Positions 9,256 to 18,222 of a stretch of DNA of 64,000 nt are shown one piece after another. The DNA comes from DATBLE01 sp046732255 (GTDB lineage: Bacteria > Actinomycetota > Thermoleophilia > Gaiellales > Gaiellaceae). The number at the start of each line of letters is the position of its first letter. Position 1 is the first letter of the stretch. A program made the translations under genes and the position numbers. Location: NCBI GenBank assembly GCA_046732255.1, contig JBKPMR010000016.1, positions 62,001 through 126,000 on the forward strand. The letters are read 5' to 3'. Below the pieces are notes generated by a model. It was not told the DNA's origin, made no database searches, and saw nothing but the letters and a program-made list of their open reading frames with translations.

Positions 9256-10277
9256 TGCCGTTCGGCGCCGAGAAGATCCTCTTGCGTGTCGCCGTCCTCG
9301 TCGGTGTACCGCTTCTCGTGGTGTTCCTGCCGAAGGCGCATGGCGACTACTTCAACGTCCGACTCACTTTTGTCGGGATCTACTTCATCGCGATCGTCGG
9401 GCTGAACGTCCTGACCGGCTACAACGGCCAGATCTCGCTCGGCCACGGCGCGTTCATGGCGATCGGGGCGTACACGACCGCGATCCTCCACACGCACGGC
9501 GTCGACCTGTACCTGACGATCCCGATCGCAGCGGTGCTGACCGGGGCGGTCGGCTTCGCGTTCGGCTTCCCGGCATTGCGATTGTCGGGCGTCTACCTCG
9601 CCCTGGCCACCTTCGGCCTCGCTGTTTCGATCCCGCTGATCGCCAAGCGGTTCGAGGGTTTCACCGGCGGCGGTCAGGGCCTTCGCATCGACCCGCTTCC
9701 GGACTCGCCGATCGGCGGCCTCTCGACGAACGAGTGGGTCTCGTACCTGACCTGGGCGATCGCCGGGCTCATGTTCGGGGCCGCCTGGCTGATCTTGCGC
9801 GGGCCGCTCGGCCGGGCGTTCCGCGCCGTGCGCGACGCCCCGATCGCGGCGGTCTCGTCGGGTGTCAGCCTCTCGCGGTACAAGACGCTCGCCTTCGGGA
9901 TCGCCGCCGCCTACGCCGGCGTGGCGGGGGCCCTGTACGCGATAGCGGTCGCATTCGTCAACCCGGACACGTTCCCGGTGTCGCTCTCGATCCTCCTGCT
10001 CACGGGTGCCGTCATCGGTGGGCTGGGTTCGCTCGAGGGGATGCTCTTCGGCGCGATCTTCATCCAGTTCGCCCCCGGCTGGGGCGAGAGTCTTGCGAAG
10101 CACGTGCACTACAACGAGGCGACGACCCAGTCCACGGTCTTCTACGGGCTGATCCTGCTCGCAGTGCTCTTCCTGATGCCGCAGGGCGCTGCGGGCCTCC
10201 TCCACCAACTAGGCGGTTCCTTGAAACGTCTAAGGGAGTGGTTGTACAGTCGCGCCGACTCACGCGCGACAGCGTGA
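9255..10277 (+). CDS. livM: Branched-chain amino-acid-type ABC transporter permease LivM
   Basis: 340 residues with roughly ten hydrophobic segments. Recognisable by 'LNVLTGYNGQISLGHGAFMAIGAYTTA', 'GVYLALATFGLA' and 'GGLGSLEGMLFGA'. The ATG shares one base with the livH stop codon (TGATG), which implies translational coupling; a GTG one codon earlier is also possible. Partner permease of LivH. Confidence 0.92.
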   Translation: MPFGAEKILLRVAVLVGVPLLVVFLPKAHGDYFNVRLTFVGIYFIAIVGLNVLTGYNGQISLGHGAFMAIGAYTTAILHTHGVDLYLTIPIAAVLTGAVGFAFGFPALRLSGVYLALATFGLAVSIPLIAKRFEGFTGGGQGLRIDPLPDSPIGGLSTNEWVSYLTWAIAGLMFGAAWLILRGPLGRAFRAVRDAPIAAVSSGVSLSRYKTLAFGIAAAYAGVAGALYAIAVAFVNPDTFPVSLSILLLTGAVIGGLGSLEGMLFGAIFIQFAPGWGESLAKHVHYNEATTQSTVFYGLILLAVLFLMPQGAAGLLHQLGGSLKRLREWLYSRADSRATA

Positions 10278-10296
10278 CCTCGAGAAGGAGCGGAGC

Positions 10297-11553
10297 ATGA
10301 AAAGAGTGGTGTTCGCCCTCGGTGTCGTCGCTATCGCTGCGGCGGTCTTGCTGCCTGGGGCCATGGGCGGGGGCGCTGCAACACCGGGCGTGACGGCCAA
10401 GATCGTCTCGATCGGAGGGACATTCCCCTTCAGCGGCCCTGCATCCAGCTACGCGCCGATCCCGGTGGGGATGCAGGCGTACTTCAGCTACGTCAATGCG
10501 ACCAAGACGAAGGGCAAGCGTGGGGTCTTCGGTCGTCAGATCGCCTTCGACGCGGAGGACGACGGCTACAACCCGGCGCTGACGGTGCAGAAGACCAAGG
10601 AGCTCGTCGAGCAGAAGCACGTCTTTGCGGTGGTCGGCGGCCTCGGCACCGAGCCCCAGGAGGCGGTCACCGCCTACCTCAACCAGCAGAAGGTGCCTCA
10701 GATCTACGTGTCCACCGGCGCCACCGAGTGGGGCGCGCGCGCCAAGCACGCGTCGCATCCGTGGACGATCGGCTGGCAGCCCGACTACCAGGCCGAGGCG
10801 GCGATCTACGGCCGCTACATCGCCAAGAACCTCCCGAACGCGAAGATCGGGATCATCTTCCAGAACGACAGCTACGGCCGGGACTACATCAACGGCCTGC
10901 AGGCCGGCCTCGGGTCGCACAAGGGCCAGATCGTCAGCCAACAGGGCTTCGAGGTCACGGATACGTCGGTGACCAACCAGGTGATCGCCCTCCGCCGTGC
11001 CGGCGTCGACACGCTGATGATCTTCGGCACGCCGACGCCGACGATCCGGACGTACGCGACGATGGCGGCGATCAGCTGGAAGCCGCAGAACATCTTCCTC
11101 AACTCCGTCTCGGCGACCGACACGTTCATGGGGATCGCGGTCGCGAGGGCCGGAGCCGCCGAGGTGAACGGGTCGATCAGCACCTACTACACCAAGGACC
11201 CGGCAAACCCGAGCTGGAACAACGACAAGGGGATGAAGCTGTACAAGTCGATCATGGCCAAGTACGGCCCGGATGGGGCCAAGGTGACGGACGGCCTCTA
11301 CATCTACGGCGTGGCGAAGGCGTACACGTTCGTCCAGGCGCTGAAGGCGGCGGGGCCCAACCCGACGCGCGCGAGCCTGATGAAGGCCGTGCTGAACATG
11401 AACGACAAATCGAACCCGTTCCTGCTCCCCGGCGCGGTCGTCAAGACCGCCAAGGGCGACTACTTCCCGATCTCGCAGCAGCAGCTGATCAGGTTCAACA
11501 ACGGCACCTGGACCCCGATGGGCCAGCTGACCGACACGCGGCCCAAGGGGTAG
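10297..11553 (+). CDS. Branched-chain amino-acid-type substrate-binding protein (LivK-like)
   Basis: 418 residues with a signal peptide (MKRVVFALGVVAIAAAVLLPG) and the type-1 periplasmic-binding fold: 'IGGTFPFSGPASSYAPI' opening, 'DDGYNPALTVQKTKELVEQKHVFAVVGGLGT' and 'AKIGIIFQNDSYGRDY'. The ligand-binding 'STGATEW' strand is present. GAGAAGGAG lies 7 bases before the ATG. The 19-base gap to livM and strong ribosome site suit a protein made in excess of the membrane parts. Ligand class (amino acid, amide or aromatic acid) cannot be told from sequence alone. Confidence 0.9.
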   Translation: MKRVVFALGVVAIAAAVLLPGAMGGGAATPGVTAKIVSIGGTFPFSGPASSYAPIPVGMQAYFSYVNATKTKGKRGVFGRQIAFDAEDDGYNPALTVQKTKELVEQKHVFAVVGGLGTEPQEAVTAYLNQQKVPQIYVSTGATEWGARAKHASHPWTIGWQPDYQAEAAIYGRYIAKNLPNAKIGIIFQNDSYGRDYINGLQAGLGSHKGQIVSQQGFEVTDTSVTNQVIALRRAGVDTLMIFGTPTPTIRTYATMAAISWKPQNIFLNSVSATDTFMGIAVARAGAAEVNGSISTYYTKDPANPSWNNDKGMKLYKSIMAKYGPDGAKVTDGLYIYGVAKAYTFVQALKAAGPNPTRASLMKAVLNMNDKSNPFLLPGAVVKTAKGDYFPISQQQLIRFNNGTWTPMGQLTDTRPKG

Positions 11554-11567
11554 GCCTACCAGTTCGT

Positions 11568-11593
11568 GGGGGCGGGCCCGGTCGCCCGCCCCC
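11568..11593 (+). terminator. Terminator-like hairpin after livK
   Basis: Perfect 10-base stem GGGGGCGGGC / GCCCGCCCCC with a 6-base loop, 14 bases after the livK stop. It ends 7 bases before the TTG of the next gene, so some read-through probably feeds that gene. Confidence 0.75.
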
Positions 11594-11600
11594 GGCATCC

Positions 11601-11999
11601 TTGAACACCCTCAGCGAGCAACTACGAGCCGCGATGCCCTTCGGGGCGTTCCTCGGGATCGAGGTGGTCGCCGCGTCCGCCGATCAGGTTCGCGCCCGGC
11701 TCGCCTGGGCCGAGGAGCTCTGCACCGCCGGCGGGATCCTCCACGGCGGCGCGCTGATGGGGCTCGCCGACTCCGCGGGCGGCTTCTGCGCGTTCCTCAA
11801 CCTGCCCGAGGACGCGACCGGGACGGCGACGATCGAGTCGAAGACGAACTTCTTCGGCCCCGTGCGGGAGGGGTGGGTCGAGGCAGTGTCCTGCCCGCTG
11901 CACGTCGGCAAGACGACGATCGTCGTGGACACGGACCTCTTCGACGCCGGCGGCCGCCGGGTCGCCAGGGTCACGCAGACACAGGCCGTCCTCCGCTAG
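11601..11999 (+). CDS. PaaI-family hotdog thioesterase
   Basis: 132 residues if started at TTG 11601; ATG 11634 would cut 11 residues. Hotdog-fold signs: 'GILHGGALMGLADSAGG' (the HGG loop with the catalytic Asp/Asn region) and 'TIESKTNFFGPVREGWVEA'. Members hydrolyse acyl- or aryl-CoA in the cytoplasm. It follows the Liv transporter directly behind a terminator hairpin, so co-regulation is possible but loose. Confidence 0.8.
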   Translation: MNTLSEQLRAAMPFGAFLGIEVVAASADQVRARLAWAEELCTAGGILHGGALMGLADSAGGFCAFLNLPEDATGTATIESKTNFFGPVREGWVEAVSCPLHVGKTTIVVDTDLFDAGGRRVARVTQTQAVLR

Positions 12000-12049
12000 T
12001 CGTCCCGCGCCGGGATGCGAACTTGCGCCCGGCGGTGCATGATGTGCTC

Positions 12050-12559
12050 GTGCGGATGCGTGCGCTCCTCCCGGTCGCGGCCGGCGTCCTCTCTCTCGTC
12101 CTCGTCTCGGCCGCCTTCTCTTCGCAGCCGAAGCGGCTCACGAAGAGCCAGTGGAGCGCGTACCTCACCGCGTTCAACGCCTACGCCGCACAGACGCCGA
12201 AGACCGTCGCGCGCTTCCGCTTTTGCCGGAACTCGACGAAGTACAACAGCAACCTCGACGCCTTCGGACGTTGCATCGGCACCGCAGCCGCACGCGAGGT
12301 TGCCTCCACGAACAGCCTCGCCGCGGTGCTGAACCGGCTCGAGCAGAAGGTGAGCGGCAACTGCTCGAAGGCGATGGCGACCTACCAGGGCGGGCTGTTC
12401 TTCTGGAAGTCGGCGATCATCGGCGTCCAGCGCGCGATCAACACTCATGCCGCCGACGCCGCGACGGTCGAGGGTCAGGCGGCCAACGCGGCCCTCAGCG
12501 CGCAGCGGGTAGCCAGCAACGCGGCCGCCTTCACCAAAGCCTGCAAGCCGCTCTCCTAG
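12050..12559 (+). CDS. Small secreted protein of unknown function
   Basis: 169 residues. Basic-hydrophobic N-terminus (MRALLPVAAGVLSLVLVSAAFSS) is a good signal peptide; the rest is mostly helical, alanine-rich, with two or three cysteines (RFCRN, GRCIG, GNCSK, KACK) that could pair outside the cell. I do not recognise a family. The start is GTG 12050 (6 bases after CATGAT) or ATG 12056. Its TAG stop shares the CTAG with the convergent phosphotransferase gene, so the two end on the same four bases. Confidence 0.7.
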   Translation: MRMRALLPVAAGVLSLVLVSAAFSSQPKRLTKSQWSAYLTAFNAYAAQTPKTVARFRFCRNSTKYNSNLDAFGRCIGTAAAREVASTNSLAAVLNRLEQKVSGNCSKAMATYQGGLFFWKSAIIGVQRAINTHAADAATVEGQAANAALSAQRVASNAAAFTKACKPLS

Positions 12560-13635
12560 CCGACGAGCGCCAGCGCCGTCTCCGCGAGGAGCGGCACCCC
12601 GTGCTCGAACCGAGCGGCGTTCTCGTCCTCCTCGGCCAGCTCGCCGCGGATGAACCGCCCGTAGATCGCCTCGCAGAAGACCGCCGCCTTCCAGAGCGCG
12701 AGCGCCTGGAACCAGGCGAGCGGCTCGACGTCGCTGCCGCTGCGCTCGACGTAGCGCTCCACGAGGTCCCGTTGCGAAGGAAAGCCGGGCGTCGCCGTCA
12801 CCGGCGACGTTCCCAGCGGGTTGGCGCCGCCGCCGGGCTCGCTGTAGGTGGCGAGCAGGTAGCCGACGTCGGCCCGTGGATCCCCGACCGCCCCCATCTC
12901 CCAGTCGAGCACCGCTCGGATCCGGGTCGGGTCGGCCGGGTCGAGGATCATGTTGCCCAGGCGGTAGTCCCCGTGGACGACCGCCAGCGGAGCCGGCTCC
13001 GGGAGATGATCGGCCAGCCAGACCCCGACCTCGACCACCGCTGGCAGCTCGCGGGTCCGGTTCACGTCCCAGAGCTGCGTGAACCGGCGCACCTGCCGCT
13101 CGAGGTAGCTGCCTTCGCGGATGAAGTCCGCAATGCCCGGCGCATGGACGTCGGCGGCGTGGATCTCGACGAGCGCGTCGACCAGGTCGAGGCCGAGCCG
13201 GCGGCGCGCCTCCTCGGTCGCCAGGCCGGGCGGAAGCTCCCGGGTCACGATCGGCCCGTCGAGGAAGTCCATGACGTAGAAGGGCACGCCGATCACTGCC
13301 TCGTCCTCACAGACCGCGCGGATCGTCGGCAGCCGAATCCCGTGCGCCGCGAGCGCGAGCTGGAGCCGCGCCTCGCGCACCATGTCGTGGGCCGACGGCG
13401 GCAGCGGCGGCCGCGGCGGGCGGCGGAGGACGAAGCGGTCGTCGCCACGCTCGAGCAGGAAGGAGAAGTTCGAGCCGCCGCCCTCGCCGATCCGCGTCGC
13501 GCGGACGGGCCCGGAGCCGAGCCCGTGCTCGTCGAGGAAAACCTCGACCTTCTCGAGGATCAGCAGAGCAGGCCGATCGAGCCGCGCGGCCTCGTCCACG
13601 CTCCTCACGATGCCGGAGACATTCGGCGCGTTCAC
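12556..13635 (-). CDS. Phosphotransferase family protein (APH/ACAD10-like kinase fold)
   Basis: 359 residues. Aminoglycoside-phosphotransferase fold: 'GGGSNFSFLLERGDDRFVLRRPP' nucleotide loop, catalytic 'VVHGDYRLGNMI' and metal-binding 'VLDWEMGAVGDPRADVGYLL'. This sub-type is usually found among acyl-CoA dehydrogenases and is thought to act on hydroxyacyl substrates (ACAD10/11 theme) rather than antibiotics; the neighbourhood here agrees. Start GTG 13635; a longer frame would run through dispersed repeat copy B directly upstream and is rejected. Confidence 0.85.
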   Translation of the reverse strand: MNAPNVSGIVRSVDEAARLDRPALLILEKVEVFLDEHGLGSGPVRATRIGEGGGSNFSFLLERGDDRFVLRRPPRPPLPPSAHDMVREARLQLALAAHGIRLPTIRAVCEDEAVIGVPFYVMDFLDGPIVTRELPPGLATEEARRRLGLDLVDALVEIHAADVHAPGIADFIREGSYLERQVRRFTQLWDVNRTRELPAVVEVGVWLADHLPEPAPLAVVHGDYRLGNMILDPADPTRIRAVLDWEMGAVGDPRADVGYLLATYSEPGGGANPLGTSPVTATPGFPSQRDLVERYVERSGSDVEPLAWFQALALWKAAVFCEAIYGRFIRGELAEEDENAARFEHGVPLLAETALALVG

Positions 13636-13654
13636 GACGCGAGACCGCGACTGA

Positions 13655-13775
13655 TGCTTCGCCGCCGCGACCGACATGGCTGGCGCGGCACACGACCGCC
13701 CGCCGGCAGGTGCGAGGCGAGCGCAGCGAGCGAGCAAAGGAGAGGGTCCGTGGGAGAACCATGGGTTCTCCCACG
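13655..13775 (-). repeat. Dispersed repeat R1, copy B
   Basis: About 120 bases filling the gap between the phosphotransferase start and the end of the SDR gene. Reading the minus strand it begins 3 bases after the SDR stop with a perfect hairpin (GTGGGAGAACC / GGTTCTCCCAC, 3-base loop, 13750-13774), then the GCTCGCTCGCTGCGCTCG core and ends in TCGGTCGCGGCGG. The same order, with a different but equally paired stem, is found at 58617-58735. Confidence 0.8.
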
Positions 13776-13777
13776 CC

Positions 13778-14554
13778 CTACCAAGCGGACTGGCCGCCGT
13801 CGACGACGACCACCAGGCCGGTGACGAAGTCAGACGCCTGCGAGGCGAGGAAGACCACCGCGCCCTTGAGGTCGTCAGGGCCGCCGAAGCGGCGGAGCGG
13901 GATGTGCTCGAGGTACGCGTCCGGCTGTGCGTCGAGCAGCGCCTTGTTCATGTCGGACGGGAACCAGCCCGGGGCGATCGCGTTCACGTTGATTCGGTAC
14001 CGGGCCCACTTCGTCGCGAGGTCGCGGGAGAACGAGACGACGCCGCCCTTCGAGGCGTTGTAGGCGACCGCGTTCATCAGCTCGGGTGGGGCGCCGCCGA
14101 ACGCCGCGACCGAGGCGACGTTGACGATCTTGCCGCCGCCCTGGTCGATCATCACGCGGCCTGCCGCCTGCGCGAACAGGAAGACGCCGGTCAGGTTCAC
14201 GTCGATCACCTTCTGCCAGCCCTCGAGCGGGTGGTCCTCGGCGGGGGCGCCCCACGAGGTGCCGGCGTTGTTGAGCAGAATGTCGATGCGGCCGAGCTCC
14301 GCCTTCGTCCGCTCGACGACTGCCTGGATCTCGGCCGGGTCGCGGACGTCGCAGCGCATTCCGAAAGCCTTCACGCCGACCGCGCGCTCGAGCTCTGCCG
14401 CAGCCTCCTCGCAGCGTTCGGGCTTGCGGGCGCAGAGGACAAGGTTTGCCCCTGCCTCTGCGAGCCCGGTCGCCATCTGGCGGCCGATGCCGCTGCCGCC
14501 GCCGGTGACGATCGCGGCCCGCCCGGAGAGGTCAAACAGGTCGCTCGGCTTCAC
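13778..14554 (-). CDS. SDR family oxidoreductase
   Basis: 258 residues. Rossmann motif 'VTGGGSGIGRQMA', 'NNAGTSWG', catalytic Ser/Tyr/Lys as 'VASVAAFGG...AYNASKGGV', and the C-terminal 'FVTGLVVVVDGG' of classical FabG-like SDRs. Starts with GTG overlapping the stop of the LLM gene by four bases (GTGA), so the two are coupled. Likely a 3-hydroxyacyl-CoA or alcohol dehydrogenase in lipid catabolism; substrate unknown. Confidence 0.87.
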   Translation of the reverse strand: MKPSDLFDLSGRAAIVTGGGSGIGRQMATGLAEAGANLVLCARKPERCEEAAAELERAVGVKAFGMRCDVRDPAEIQAVVERTKAELGRIDILLNNAGTSWGAPAEDHPLEGWQKVIDVNLTGVFLFAQAAGRVMIDQGGGKIVNVASVAAFGGAPPELMNAVAYNASKGGVVSFSRDLATKWARYRINVNAIAPGWFPSDMNKALLDAQPDAYLEHIPLRRFGGPDDLKGAVVFLASQASDFVTGLVVVVDGGQSAW

Positions 14555-15564
14555 AGGAGCAACTCTGCCATCGTGCGGAGCGCTTCCGGGTCGTGCGCCT
14601 GGATCAGCAGGGTGGTGACGCCCGAGCCCTTCCAGGCCTCCAGCCGGTCGGCGATGCGCTCCCGGGGCCCGACGAGCGCGACCTCGTCGACGAGGGCGTC
14701 CGGCACGGCGGCGATCGCCTCCAGCTTCTTGCCGTCCAGGTAGAGGTCCTGGATCCGCTCGGCCTCGTGCTCGAAGCCGTACCGGGCAACGAGCGTGTTG
14801 TAGTAGTTCTGGCCCTTCGCCCCCATGCCGCCGACGTAGAGCGCGAGCTGCGGCTTCACGAAGTCGCGGGCCGCCTGGAGGTCGTCGGAGATCGCGACCG
14901 GAACCGCAAAGGCGGCAACGTCGAAGCCCGGCTTGGCGGCGGCGAGCGCGCCGCCGAAGACGTCGCGCAGTTTGGTCGGCGAGACCCAGACCGGCAGCCA
15001 GCCGTCGGCGATCTCGGCTGCGAGCGCGACGTTCTTCGGTCCGATCGCAGCGAGGTAGATCGGAATCTCGTCGCGGACCGGTCGGAGCATCAGCTTCAGC
15101 GGCTTTCCGAGTCCGGTCGCGTCGGCACCGCGGTACGGGATCTCGTAGTGGTCGCCCTCGTGCTCGAGCAGCTCGCGGCGGATCGCGGCCCGTACGATCT
15201 CGACGTACTCGCGGGTGCGGCCCAGCGGCTTGCCGAACGCCTCGCCGTGCCAGCCCTCGACCACCTGCGGACCGGACGTGCCGAGGCCGAGCAGCACGCG
15301 CCCGCCCGACATCAGGTCGAGCGTCGCGGCCGTCATCGCAGTCATCGCGGGCGTTCGCGCCGGCATCTGCATGATCGCGGTGCCGAGCCTGAGGGTCGTG
15401 GTCTGACCGCCGAGCCACGCGAGCACGGTGACGGCGTCGGTCCCCCACGCCTCCGCCGCCCATGCCGAGTCGTAGCCCAGGCGTTCCGCCTCCCGAGCGA
15501 GCTCGATCAGATCGACCGGATTCGTGCCCGGCGAGGCGTAGCCCATCGCGAAGCCGAGTCGCAT
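14551..15564 (-). CDS. LLM-class F420-dependent oxidoreductase
   Basis: 337 residues, bacterial-luciferase-like barrel: 'MRLGFAMGYASPGTNPVDLIELAREAERLGYDSAWAAE' opening, 'LGTAIMQMPARTPAMTAMTAATLDLMSGGRVLLGLGTSGPQVVEGWHG', and 'IPIYLAAIGPKNVALAAEIADGW'. These are the hallmarks of actinobacterial F420-linked LLM enzymes. ATG 15564 follows a minus-strand TAGCAT box by 8 bases. Divergent from an acyl-CoA dehydrogenase only 22 bases away; coupled to the following SDR. Confidence 0.88.
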   Translation of the reverse strand: MRLGFAMGYASPGTNPVDLIELAREAERLGYDSAWAAEAWGTDAVTVLAWLGGQTTTLRLGTAIMQMPARTPAMTAMTAATLDLMSGGRVLLGLGTSGPQVVEGWHGEAFGKPLGRTREYVEIVRAAIRRELLEHEGDHYEIPYRGADATGLGKPLKLMLRPVRDEIPIYLAAIGPKNVALAAEIADGWLPVWVSPTKLRDVFGGALAAAKPGFDVAAFAVPVAISDDLQAARDFVKPQLALYVGGMGAKGQNYYNTLVARYGFEHEAERIQDLYLDGKKLEAIAAVPDALVDEVALVGPRERIADRLEAWKGSGVTTLLIQAHDPEALRTMAELLL

Positions 15565-15572
15565 GACCTGCG

Positions 15573-15578
15573 ATGCTA
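15573..15578 (-). promoter_or_regulatory. -10 box TAGCAT in a 22-base divergent gap
   Basis: Minus-strand TAGCAT, 8 bases before the LLM-oxidoreductase ATG. The plus-strand gene opposite would have to use the overlapping weak TAAACC. Confidence 0.45.
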
Positions 15579-15586
15579 AACCCGGC

Positions 15587-16750
15587 ATGCGCGAGGCGTA
15601 CCGGGCGTTCATGGAAGAGCACGTCTACCCGGCCGAGCCCGCCCTGGCGCGGGAGGACGAGGCGGCAGACGAGTTGATGCGCGCGCTCCGCGCGCGGGCG
15701 AAGGCAGAGGGTCTGTGGGCGCCGCACCTGCCGCCCGAGGCCGGCGGGACGGGCGGCGGGTTCCTGGCCTATGCCGACCTCAACGAGGAGATCGGCCGGT
15801 CGCTCTGGGCCCAGCTTGTCTTCAACTGCCAGGCACCAGATGCCGGGAACGGCGAGATCCTGCACCTCTTCGGAACGGACGACCAGAAGGAGCGGTTCCT
15901 GCGGCCGCTCGTCGCGGGCGAGACGCGCTCGTTCTTCTCGATGACCGAGCCGGAGGTATCCGGTGCCGACCCGACCGGGCTGCGGACGACGGCGGTGCTC
16001 GACGGCGACGAGTGGGTGGTCGACGGACACAAGTGGTTCTCGTCGGGCGCCGAGGGCGCCGGGTTCGCGATCGTGATGGCGGTCACCGACCCCGAGGCCG
16101 AGCCGCACCGCCGCGCGTCGCAGATCCTCGTCCCCGCCGACTCCGCCGGTGTGGAGGTCCAGCCGGTGCCGGTGTCGGGGCATCGGGGCCGCGGGTGGTC
16201 GACGCACTGCGAGGTGTGGTTCCGAGACGTGCGCGTGCCCGCCGAGAATCTGCTCGGCGCACGCGGCGACGGCTTCCGGATCGCGCAGAAGCGGCTCGGC
16301 CCCGGTCGGATCCACCACGTGATGCGCTGGCTCGGCCAGATGCAACGTGCATTCGAGCTGATGTGCCGCTACGCGCTCGAGCGGGAGGCGTTCGGCGGGC
16401 CGCTCGCCGACAAGCAGACCGTTCAGAACTGGATCGCCGACTCGGCCGCCGAGATCCAGGCCTGCCGCTTCATGACCCTCGACGCCGCGCGCAAGATCGA
16501 CGCCGGCGACGAGGCCCGGGTCGAGATCTCACTGATCAAGTTCTACGCCTCGCGGGTCCTGAACGAGGTGATCGACCGCGCGGTGCAGGTCCACGGCGCC
16601 TTAGGCCTGACCGACCGCACGCCGCTCGCCGCGATGCTCGCCGGCGCGCGCGCCGGCCGTATCTACGACGGCCCGGACGAGGTGCACCGGATGGTCGTCA
16701 GCCGCCGGATCTTGAAGGAGTTCGCGTCCGGCGGCAGCTGGCGGTTCTAG
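15587..16750 (+). CDS. Acyl-CoA dehydrogenase
   Basis: 387 residues. FAD/acyl-CoA motifs 'FFSMTEPEVSGADPTGLRTTA', 'WVVDGHKWFSSGA', the C-terminal helix bundle 'REAFGGPLADKQTVQNWIADSAAEI' and 'VQVHGALGLTDRTPLA'. Size is close to the ACAD norm although the N-terminal helices are slightly short. Cytoplasmic, passing electrons to ETF. The start is only 22 bases from the divergent LLM gene; no Shine-Dalgarno. Confidence 0.9.
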   Translation: MREAYRAFMEEHVYPAEPALAREDEAADELMRALRARAKAEGLWAPHLPPEAGGTGGGFLAYADLNEEIGRSLWAQLVFNCQAPDAGNGEILHLFGTDDQKERFLRPLVAGETRSFFSMTEPEVSGADPTGLRTTAVLDGDEWVVDGHKWFSSGAEGAGFAIVMAVTDPEAEPHRRASQILVPADSAGVEVQPVPVSGHRGRGWSTHCEVWFRDVRVPAENLLGARGDGFRIAQKRLGPGRIHHVMRWLGQMQRAFELMCRYALEREAFGGPLADKQTVQNWIADSAAEIQACRFMTLDAARKIDAGDEARVEISLIKFYASRVLNEVIDRAVQVHGALGLTDRTPLAAMLAGARAGRIYDGPDEVHRMVVSRRILKEFASGGSWRF

Positions 16751-18222
16751 CTCCGCGTGCCGAGCGGGAGGTGGTGGTCGCCGGGGAGCGGCCGGGCGAG
16801 CTTCTTGCCGGGGTTGAGAAGGTTCTTCGGGTCGAAGAGGTGCTTGATCTCGCTGTGAAGGTCGAGGGCGCGCGGCGGCCATTGCCTGGCGAGCTGGCCG
16901 CGCTTCAGCAGGCCGAGTCCGTGCTCGCCCGACACGGAGCCGTCGAGCCGGACGGCCAGGTCGAATAGATCCTCGACGGCCATCGCTGCGCGGCGCAGCT
17001 CGTCGGGCTCCTCGGGCGCGACGAGGAAGGCGGAGTGTAGGTTGCCGTCGCCGGCGTGGCCGAACGAGAGCCCGACCAGGGCGTGCTTCCGCCCGATCGC
17101 CAGGGTCTCCTCCATCGCCTCCTCGACTCGGTCGAGCGGGACGACGATGTCCTCGGCGACGACGCCCCCGCGGCGCGCAAGCACCGCGAACGCCAGCCCG
17201 GAGCGCCAACGCCAGAACGCGTCCACGCCCTCCCGCCCGCGGGGCGCGTACACGCCCACTGCCCCCTCCCCGGCCGCCTCGAGCAGCTCGTCGCGGATCC
17301 GCTCGGCCTCGGCGCGCGAGCCGTCGGCCTCGGCGAGGAGCACGAACCCGGCTTCGTCCGGCACGCCCCCCGGGAACGACGCCGCCCCGCAGGCGAGAGT
17401 CTCGGCGTCCAGCACGTCCAGGGCGGCCGCGACCACGCCGCTTCCGACGACTCGCAGCAGCGACGCGCAGCCCTCGCGCGTGCTGCGGTGGAAGACTGCG
17501 ACCGGGAGGACGGCCTCCGGCGCCGGAAGGAGCTTCAGCCAGGCGGCGGTGACGATCCCGAGCGTCCCCTCAGAGCCGACAAGCAGGCGCTTGAGGTCGT
17601 AGCCGGCGACGTCCTTGCGGATCGGTCCTCCGATGGTCACGAGCTCGCCCGGAGGCAGCGCAGCCTCGATTCCGGTCACCCAGTCGCCGACCACCCCGTA
17701 CTTGAACGCATGCGGGCCACCCGCGTTGGTCGCGATGTTGCCGCCGATCTGCGACTGCTCCGGCGCCCCCGGGTCGGGGGCGAACATCAGCCCGCTCTCG
17801 CGGACGACCTGCTTCAACCGTCCGGTCGGAACCCCCGCCTCGACGTGGATCCGCCACAGCTCGGGCTCGAACGACCGCACCCGGTCGAGCCGGTCGAGCG
17901 CCAGCACGATGCCGCCGTCGGGGACCGCGCCGGCGGCTGCGCCGGTGCCGCCGCCGCGCGGGACGATCGGCAGGTCTCGCTCGTAGCACCACGCGAGCAC
18001 GGCGGCCACCTCATCCGAGCTCCGCGGGAAGACGACCGCGTCCGCGCGTCCCGGGGCGCGCGTGAAATCAGTCAGGTACTCGGGCGGCGCACCGTCCGCC
18101 ACCGCCTCGCCGAATTCCGCCCGCAGCTCACGCTCGACGGTGACGCCTCCGGCGGCACGACCTCGCCTCGCACCAACCTCGACAGCTTCGCCGTCGGCTT
18201 TGCGCTCGGCTTCGTCTCTCAT
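16747..18222 (-). CDS. FAD-linked oxidase, glycolate oxidase GlcD-like
   Basis: 491 residues. FAD_binding_4 domain ('PRGGGTGAAAGAVPDGGIVL', 'GGNIATNAGGPHAFKYGVVGDWV') and FAD-oxidase C domain ('FGHAGDGNLHSAF', 'VSGEHGLGLLKRGQL'); the family oxidises 2-hydroxyacids such as glycolate or D-lactate. Its stop overlaps convergently with the acyl-CoA dehydrogenase end. Oddity: the first ~27 residues (MRDEAERKADGEAV...) are encoded by an 82-base repeat also found at the start of the next gene upstream, and the ATG overlaps that gene's stop (ATGA). No other standard start codon lies before the conserved domain. Confidence 0.88.
   Translation of the reverse strand: MRDEAERKADGEAVEVGARRGRAAGGVTVERELRAEFGEAVADGAPPEYLTDFTRAPGRADAVVFPRSSDEVAAVLAWCYERDLPIVPRGGGTGAAAGAVPDGGIVLALDRLDRVRSFEPELWRIHVEAGVPTGRLKQVVRESGLMFAPDPGAPEQSQIGGNIATNAGGPHAFKYGVVGDWVTGIEAALPPGELVTIGGPIRKDVAGYDLKRLLVGSEGTLGIVTAAWLKLLPAPEAVLPVAVFHRSTREGCASLLRVVGSGVVAAALDVLDAETLACGAASFPGGVPDEAGFVLLAEADGSRAEAERIRDELLEAAGEGAVGVYAPRGREGVDAFWRWRSGLAFAVLARRGGVVAEDIVVPLDRVEEAMEETLAIGRKHALVGLSFGHAGDGNLHSAFLVAPEEPDELRRAAMAVEDLFDLAVRLDGSVSGEHGLGLLKRGQLARQWPPRALDLHSEIKHLFDPKNLLNPGKKLARPLPGDHHLPLGTRS
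18141..18222 (-). repeat. In-gene repeat R3, copy 1
   Basis: 82 bases with about 72 matching 19091-19172 at a constant offset of 950. Both copies are read in the same frame and supply the start codon and first ~27 residues of their genes. Confidence 0.85.

Noticed and set aside
13778..16345. An 855-codon minus-strand frame joining several segments.
   Set aside because: Its upstream two thirds are low-complexity shadow translation opposite or out of phase with the LLM oxidoreductase and acyl-CoA dehydrogenase genes; only the SDR part at its end is real.
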